Assembly: GCA_903909415.1 (NCBI GenBank) | Contig: CAIVVS010000061.1 | Span: 1-8,109, forward strand | DNA from: an uncultured Pseudomonadota bacterium | GTDB lineage: Bacteria > Pseudomonadota > Gammaproteobacteria > Burkholderiales > SG8-39 | Direction: 5' to 3' | DNA: 8,109 nt | Shown: piece after piece, positions 5,901 to 8,109 of the stretch | Layout: the number at the start of each line of letters is the position of its first letter | Position numbering within the stretch: position 1 is the first letter of the stretch | Translations under genes and position numbers: made by a program | Notes under the pieces: generated by a model | The model's database searches: none | Told to the model about the DNA's origin: nothing | Seen by the model: the letters and a program-made list of their open reading frames with translations, nothing else

Positions 5901-7001
5901 ATGCGCATCGAGTCCGACCTCGCCGGCTGGCTGGACCTCTCGCTGGCGCCCGGCGTCACTGCAACCCGCCTGCGGGCGCTGCTCAGCGCGTTCGGACTGC
6001 CCGCGCAGGTGCTGGCCTGCACGCGCGCCCAGCTGGAGAAGATCGTTCCCCCCGAGGTCGCCTCGTCCATCCGCGCGGGCGGCAGGGAAGCGGCCGTGCA
6101 GCAGGCACTCGAATGGGCCTCGGCCGACGGGCACTGGATACTGACGCTGGCCGACGCGGCCTACCCGCAGCAATTGCTGCAGATCAGCGACCCGCCTCCG
6201 GTGCTGTACGTGCGCGGCGACCCGGCGCGCCTGTCGGCACAGTGCCTGGCCGTGGTCGGCAGCCGCAATGCCACCGCGCAGGGCGAGAGCAACGCCGAGA
6301 ACTTCTCCAGGGCGTTGTCGGATGCCGGACTGACCATCGTCAGCGGCCTTGCGATGGGCATCGACGCGGCCGCGCACCGCGGCGGCCTGGCCGGGGCGAG
6401 TTCCAGCGTCGCGGTCATCGGCACCGGCGCGGACATCGACTACCCGCGCCAGAACGCGCGCCTTGCGGCGCAGCTGGAGGAGCGCGGCGCCGTCGTCTCC
6501 GAGTACGCGCTGGGCACGCCGCCCGCCGCGCACAACTTTCCGCGCCGCAACCGCCTGATCGCCGGGCTGTCGCGCGGCTGCCTGGTGGTCGAGGCGGCGC
6601 TCGGTTCGGGCTCGCTCACCACCGCGCGCATGGCGGCGGACCAGGGCCGAGAGGTCTACGCCATACCCGGCTCTATCCATTCGCCGCTGTCGCGCGGTTG
6701 CCATGCCCTGATCAGGAACGGCGCGAAGCTCGTCGAAACGGCGCAGGACGTCGTGGAGGAACTGGGCATGGCCACGGCCAGGACCGCACCCACCCGGTCT
6801 GCTGCGAAGCCCAAAGTATCGTCCCCGGAACACAAGCTCCTACTACATGTTGGGTACGACCCGTGCGATGTGGCAACCATCGCGCACCGCGCCGGCTTGA
6901 CGCCACAGGCGGTATCGGCCATGCTTCTGCAACTCGAACTCGAGGGCAAGGTGGCGGTTCTCCCGGGAGGCCGCTACCAGAGAACCGAGAGAGGCCCTTA
7001 A
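5901..7001 (+). CDS. dprA: DNA-processing protein DprA
   Basis: A 366-residue cytoplasmic protein that binds incoming single-stranded DNA and loads RecA during natural transformation; it is also conserved in non-competent bacteria. N-terminal helices (about 5-75) form a SAM-like region. The central Rossmann-like DprA core (about 78-285) has the motifs AVVGSRNAT (117-125), SGLAMGIDAAAHRGGL (148-163), FPRRNRLIAGLS (213-224), VVEA with GSGSLTTA (229-242), and YAIPGSIHSPLSRGCHALI (253-271). After a Thr/Ala/Lys-rich linker (291-310) comes the C-terminal winged-helix domain (about 311-358: IAHRAGLTPQAVSAMLLQLELEGKVAVLPGGRY). The ATG at 5901 has an AGGA 3 bases upstream and follows the LysM gene by 58 bases without an obvious promoter, so co-transcription is likely. 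All key segments are intact and the length is normal. Confidence 0.96.
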   Translation: MRIESDLAGWLDLSLAPGVTATRLRALLSAFGLPAQVLACTRAQLEKIVPPEVASSIRAGGREAAVQQALEWASADGHWILTLADAAYPQQLLQISDPPPVLYVRGDPARLSAQCLAVVGSRNATAQGESNAENFSRALSDAGLTIVSGLAMGIDAAAHRGGLAGASSSVAVIGTGADIDYPRQNARLAAQLEERGAVVSEYALGTPPAAHNFPRRNRLIAGLSRGCLVVEAALGSGSLTTARMAADQGREVYAIPGSIHSPLSRGCHALIRNGAKLVETAQDVVEELGMATARTAPTRSAAKPKVSSPEHKLLLHVGYDPCDVATIAHRAGLTPQAVSAMLLQLELEGKVAVLPGGRYQRTERGP

Positions 7002-7010
7002 GAAAACGAC

Positions 7011-7469
7011 ATGTTCGAAGTCCTCGTCTACCTCTTCGAGAACTACTACCAGGCCGACCAGTACCCGGACCATGACACGCTGAGCCGCAAGCTCACCGCG
7101 GCCGGCTTCGAGGGTGACGACATCAGCGACGCGCTGGATTGGCTCAAGGGCCTGGTATCGCGCGACGACGACGGCTTCCCCGAAGTGCTGGATGCGAGCG
7201 ACGCCCACCGCACCTGGGCCGATCGCGAGGTCGACAAGCTGTCGGCGGAGTCGCGCGGCTTCCTGATGTTCCTGGAATCCGCGGGCGTGCTGACTCCCGC
7301 GCTTCGCGAAGTGATACTCGACCGCGCCATGGCGCTGACCGACGAGCGCGTCGGACTGGACCGGTTCAAGGTGATCGTGCTGATGGTGCTGTGGACCCGC
7401 CGCGGCTCGGTCGACGGACTCATCCTGGACGAGTTGCTGCCCGACGGCGAGACGCGGCAGGTGCATTGA
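7011..7469 (+). CDS. smg: Smg family protein (DUF494)
   Basis: A 152-residue acidic, mostly helical cytoplasmic protein of the Smg/DUF494 family. The opening MFEVLVYLFENYYQADQYPDHDTLSRKL is the family signature in pattern: aromatic and acidic, with F/Y-ENY near residues 9-12. The second half (SAESRGFLMFLESAGVLTPALREVILDRAMAL, near 79-110) also matches the family, as does the terminal VLMVLWTRRGSVDGLILDELL. Its biochemical function is not established. It begins 9 bases after the dprA stop, with only a weak A-rich AAGAAAA upstream, so translation probably depends on dprA. The dprA-smg-topoisomerase order recurs in beta- and gammaproteobacteria, which ties it loosely to DNA metabolism but proves no role. 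Confidence 0.93.
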   Translation: MFEVLVYLFENYYQADQYPDHDTLSRKLTAAGFEGDDISDALDWLKGLVSRDDDGFPEVLDASDAHRTWADREVDKLSAESRGFLMFLESAGVLTPALREVILDRAMALTDERVGLDRFKVIVLMVLWTRRGSVDGLILDELLPDGETRQVH

Positions 7470-7473
7470 AACC

Positions 7474-7491
7474 CGCGCGCGGATGCGCGCG
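7474..7491 (+). terminator. Possible hairpin terminator after smg
   Basis: Four bases after the smg stop, CGCGCGC (7474-7480) and GCGCGCG (7485-7491) form a perfect 7-base G/C stem with a GGAT loop. No T-run follows, so it does not meet the standard intrinsic terminator pattern. It may slow RNA polymerase or protect the 3' end. Its place between smg and a separate downstream promoter fits a transcript boundary. Confidence 0.35.
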
Positions 7492-7538
7492 CCAACACCG
7501 GTCGAACCACGGATTGCACCGGCAACGGGCATCCTTCC

Positions 7539-7568
7539 TTGCTTCCGCGCCTCCGTTACGCTTATCAT
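7539..7568 (+). promoter_or_regulatory. Candidate sigma-70 promoter for the topoisomerase gene
   Basis: A -35-like TTGCTT (7539-7544) is followed by an 18-base spacer and a -10-like TATCAT (7563-7568, five of six matches). Transcription would begin near 7575, giving a leader of about 56 bases before the TTG start at 7631. It lies after the smg hairpin in a 161-base non-coding gap. Called by consensus similarity only. Confidence 0.42.
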
Positions 7569-7630
7569 CCGACGCTTTCCGCGCCGCCCCCACCCCGGGA
7601 CATGGCGGCGCAGCATGCATTTCCGCGCCC

Positions 7631-8109
7631 TTGTCCAAGAAACTGATCATTGCAGAGAAGCCTTCCGTCGCCGGCGACATCGCCCGCGCGCTGGGGGGCT
7701 TCACGCGCCACGGCGACTATTACGAAAGCGACGGCTACGTGCTGTCGTCGGCGATCGGCCACCTCGTGGAGATCGCCGCGCCCGAGCAGTACGACGTCAA
7801 GCGCGGCAAGTGGTCGTTTGCCAACCTGCCCGTAATCCCGCCGCACTTCGACCTGCGCCCGATCGAGCGCACCGAGGACCGGCTGAAGGTGCTGCAGCGC
7901 CTGATCAAGCGCAAGGACGTGACCGGGCTGGTGAACGCCTGCGACGCGGGGCGCGAGGGCGAGCTGATCTTCCGCTACATCGTGCTGCACGCCGAGACCA
8001 AGAAGCCGATCGAGCGCCTGTGGCTGCAGTCCATGACCCAGGGTGCGATCCGCGACGGCTTCGCGCAGTTGCGCAGCGACAAGTCCATGCTGCCGCTGGC
8101 CGACGCCGC
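7631..8109 (+). CDS. topB: Type IA DNA topoisomerase, topoisomerase III class, N-terminal part (cut by right window edge)
   Basis: The first 159 codons of a type IA topoisomerase, which relaxes or decatenates DNA through a single-strand break. The N-terminal TOPRIM domain is visible: KLIIAEKPSVA (residues 4-14, with the conserved catalytic-pocket Glu9), YVLSSAIGHLVEI (36-48), KWSFANLPVIPPHFDLRP (60-77), and the acidic motif NACDAGREGELIF (102-114), followed by RLWLQSMTQGAI (129-140) at the start of the next domain. DAGREGE, with Gly where topoisomerase I has a second Asp, is the form seen in one branch of topoisomerase III. The active-site tyrosine lies outside the window. The start is TTG at 7631: no ATG or GTG lies in frame between the upstream gap and the conserved core, and homologues begin MSK-LIIAEKPSVA at this point. 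No Shine-Dalgarno is evident. topB is preferred over topA from motif type; the missing C-terminus would confirm it. Confidence 0.9.
   Translation, partial: MSKKLIIAEKPSVAGDIARALGGFTRHGDYYESDGYVLSSAIGHLVEIAAPEQYDVKRGKWSFANLPVIPPHFDLRPIERTEDRLKVLQRLIKRKDVTGLVNACDAGREGELIFRYIVLHAETKKPIERLWLQSMTQGAIRDGFAQLRSDKSMLPLADA

Noticed and set aside
4796..6833. Long minus-strand open frames opposite the LysM gene and dprA
   Set aside because: Compositionally biased translations, antisense to genes with complete motifs, and no plausible start context.
1..8109. Mobile elements, CRISPR arrays, phage or defence genes, tRNA/rRNA genes
   Set aside because: Every gene found has a housekeeping or conserved core assignment, and no transposase, regularly spaced repeats or tRNA-like sequence was seen by eye on either strand.

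Overview
The window is GC-rich chromosomal DNA. Gene content and order, together with protein sequence character, point to a betaproteobacterium; the genus cannot be read from the sequence. Nine protein-coding genes are supported, two of them cut by the window edges. I see no tRNA, rRNA, CRISPR array, insertion sequence or phage gene, and the coding regions look like ordinary core genome.

Layout. Two divergent gene groups meet at a short intergenic region (4550-4756). Leftward, on the minus strand, lie peptide deformylase (def), methionyl-tRNA formyltransferase (fmt), the 16S rRNA m5C967 methyltransferase (rsmB), an exported DUF4390 protein, and the N-terminal half of an NtrY-type membrane sensor kinase that runs off the left edge. 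fmt/rsmB and rsmB/DUF4390 each overlap by 4 bases (ATGA), so these genes are almost certainly one operon with coupled translation. Rightward, on the plus strand, lie an exported LysM protein resembling the type IV pilus secretin-associated protein TsaP, then dprA, then smg (DUF494). After a 161-base gap with a plausible promoter comes a type IA topoisomerase (topoisomerase III class), which starts at TTG and runs off the right edge.

How the genes work together. def and fmt are the two ends of the N-formyl-methionine cycle: fmt formylates initiator Met-tRNA and def removes the formyl group from the finished chain. rsmB modifies the small ribosomal subunit. DUF4390 and NtrY form an envelope/signalling tail on this translation operon. 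On the other side, a TsaP-like peptidoglycan-binding protein (pilus secretin anchoring) next to dprA (RecA loading on incoming single-stranded DNA) gives a type IV pilus/natural transformation theme, and dprA-smg-topoisomerase is a recurrent proteobacterial arrangement.

Nothing here is clearly a new biological system. The least explained sequence is the def/LysM intergenic region, which holds a 9-base inverted repeat, two CACGTG palindromes in an imperfect tandem repeat, a 15-base near-perfect direct repeat, and a small dyad over the likely def -10 element.
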